From NCBI RefSeq assembly GCF_005796105.1, contig NZ_VAUO01000001.1, positions 682,001 to 746,000 of the forward strand: a DNA stretch of 64,000 nt. The letters run 5' to 3'. Numbering within the stretch: position 1 is the first letter of the stretch; each line of letters begins with the position of its first letter. Positions 62,902 through 64,000 of this stretch are shown here, piece by piece. The DNA comes from Pseudomonas mosselii. GTDB lineage: Bacteria; Pseudomonadota; Gammaproteobacteria; Pseudomonadales; Pseudomonadaceae. The notes under the pieces are model-generated. The model searched no databases. It saw only the letters and a list, made by a program, of their open reading frames with translations, and was not told where the DNA came from. Made by a program: the position numbers and the translations under genes.

Positions 62902-64000
62902 TCAGGCCCCCGCCAGGTCGCCGACCGGCTCGCCGATCACCACCCGGTCGCCTTCGGCCAGGCCCGCCTTGATCTCAACCTTGACGTTGTTGTTGATACC
63001 CGCCTGCACGTCGCGGCTCTGGGCCTGGCCCTTGGCATCGAGTACCCGCACCCGGTAGCTGCCGTCCTGGTTGCGCGGTCCCAGCGCGGCCACCGGCACC
63101 ATCAGCACCGCCTTGGCGGTATCACGCACGATACGTACCTGGGCGGTCATGGCAATGCGCAGGCGGTGGTCTGGGTTGGGGACCTCGAACAGCGCGTTGT
63201 AGAACACCGCATTGTTCTGCCGAGTGCTGCTGGCGCCGGTCTTGTCGGTGGTCTCCAGATAGTCCTGGGGCGCAGGTTCCGTGCCGCGTAGCGTGGCGTA
63301 GTAGCGTTTGTCCTCGCCCAGGATGGTGAAGTAGACCTGCTGACCGGGGCTGATATGGATCACGTCGGCCTCCGACACCTGTGCCTTGACCGTCATGGTG
63401 TCCAGGTCTGCCAGCTTGAGGATGATCGGGGCAAGCTGCTGGGCGATCACGGTCTGCCCCTCCTGGGTGACGATACCGACTACATCGCCGTCGATTGGCG
63501 CACTGATGCGGGTGTAGTCCAGGTTCACCTTGGCCGTATCGACCTGCACCTGGGCGCTCTTGATCTGCGCATCGAGCGAACGCAGCGCAGCCTGCTGCAC
63601 CTGGTACTCGGACTCGGCGCTCTCATAGTCCTGGCGCGACACCGACTCGTCGCTCTGCAGCAGCTTGTAGCGCTCGTAGACCCGCCGCGCCTGCTGCAAC
63701 TGCGCCTCGGTGGAGCGCCGCTCAGCGCGCAGCTTCTCCTCGTCCACCTCGGCCTGGCGCAGGGTATTGCGCAGCACCAGCGGATCGATCTCGGCGAGCC
63801 ATTGGCCCTTCTGTACCTTGTCGCCGAGCTTGACCTTCAATGCGCGCAACTGCCCAGAAACCTGGGCCCCCACGTCCACCTGGCGGATGCCTTCCAGCAC
63901 CCCGGTGGCCAGCACAGCATTCTCGATATCGCCGCGCTCCACCGTGGCGGTGATGTACAGCGGCGGCTTGGCCGGCGCCTGGATGGCGTACAACGCCACC
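62902..64000 (-). CDS. MacA/PvdR-type periplasmic adaptor, 5' end cut by window
   Basis: At least 366 residues of a membrane-fusion protein; its start lies beyond the right edge. Visible are the N-terminal barrel-sandwich piece (VLATGVLEGIRQVDVGAQVSGQL), a coiled-coil hairpin (AEVDEEKLRAERRSTEAQLQQARRVYERYKLL), and the later lipoyl and barrel parts (ISAPIDGDVVGIVTQEGQTV). It forms a tripartite efflux pump with the MacB-like protein. The visible N-terminus follows a probable membrane anchor (ALYAIQAP), so little is missing. Confidence 0.9.
   Translation of the reverse strand, partial: VALYAIQAPAKPPLYITATVERGDIENAVLATGVLEGIRQVDVGAQVSGQLRALKVKLGDKVQKGQWLAEIDPLVLRNTLRQAEVDEEKLRAERRSTEAQLQQARRVYERYKLLQSDESVSRQDYESAESEYQVQQAALRSLDAQIKSAQVQVDTAKVNLDYTRISAPIDGDVVGIVTQEGQTVIAQQLAPIILKLADLDTMTVKAQVSEADVIHISPGQQVYFTILGEDKRYYATLRGTEPAPQDYLETTDKTGASSTRQNNAVFYNALFEVPNPDHRLRIAMTAQVRIVRDTAKAVLMVPVAALGPRNQDGSYRVRVLDAKGQAQSRDVQAGINNNVKVEIKAGLAEGDRVVIGEPVGDLAGA

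Overview
The window looks like a Pseudomonas chromosome, most probably from the P. putida group. GC content is high, REP-like hairpins of the pseudomonad kind lie at 52314-52559, and the malonate (mdc/mad), MacAB and SyrD/PvdE-type genes are typical of the genus. No rRNA, tRNA, insertion sequence, phage gene or CRISPR array was recognised. Only the right-edge gene is cut by the window end.

Region 1 (1-39208) is an almost complete peptide-siderophore locus. A leftward operon runs from 32661 to 2815. It holds a stand-alone TauD/SyrP-type beta-hydroxylase, four NRPS genes and a SyrD/PvdE-type exporter. The NRPS layout in synthesis order is: docking-C-A(Asp)-T-T-E; C-A-T three times; C-A(Asp)-T-T, C-A(Gly-like)-T, C-TauD; condensation-like 'interface' domain-A(Asp)-T-TE. 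This predicts a seven-residue peptide with three Asp residues. Two hydroxylases could turn them into beta-hydroxyaspartates, enough for a hexadentate iron ligand. A Dab aminotransferase and an MbtH protein lie beyond the exporter, with a FhuF-type ferric reductase between them on the other strand. Upstream of the hydroxylase are a complete FecB/FecCD/FecE-type importer and a divergent TonB-dependent receptor. Fur-like sites lie at 1870-1888 and, more weakly, near 36806. The locus therefore covers building, export, recapture, import and cytoplasmic reduction. It is not a pyoverdine locus.

Region 2 (39260-51236) contains a YeeE/YedE sulfur-transport-like pair, then a LysR regulator divergent from a tartrate/D-malate dehydrogenase. 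A glyoxylate/hydroxypyruvate reductase, glycerate kinase, CdaR-like regulator and anion MFS transporter follow. Together they suggest use of tartrate, hydroxypyruvate or glycerate. Between them sit a small ORF with a MobA-like nucleotidyltransferase, and a GGDEF-EAL protein overlapping a PhnD-like periplasmic binding protein.

Region 3 (51297-60865) is the malonate utilisation locus. mdcR is separated by REP hairpins from the leftward operon mdcA-B-C-D-E-G-H-madL-madM, with a solo LuxR-type regulator beyond mdcA. Region 4 (60893-64000) is a MacB/MacA-type efflux pair resembling PvdT/PvdR; the MacA gene runs off the right edge.
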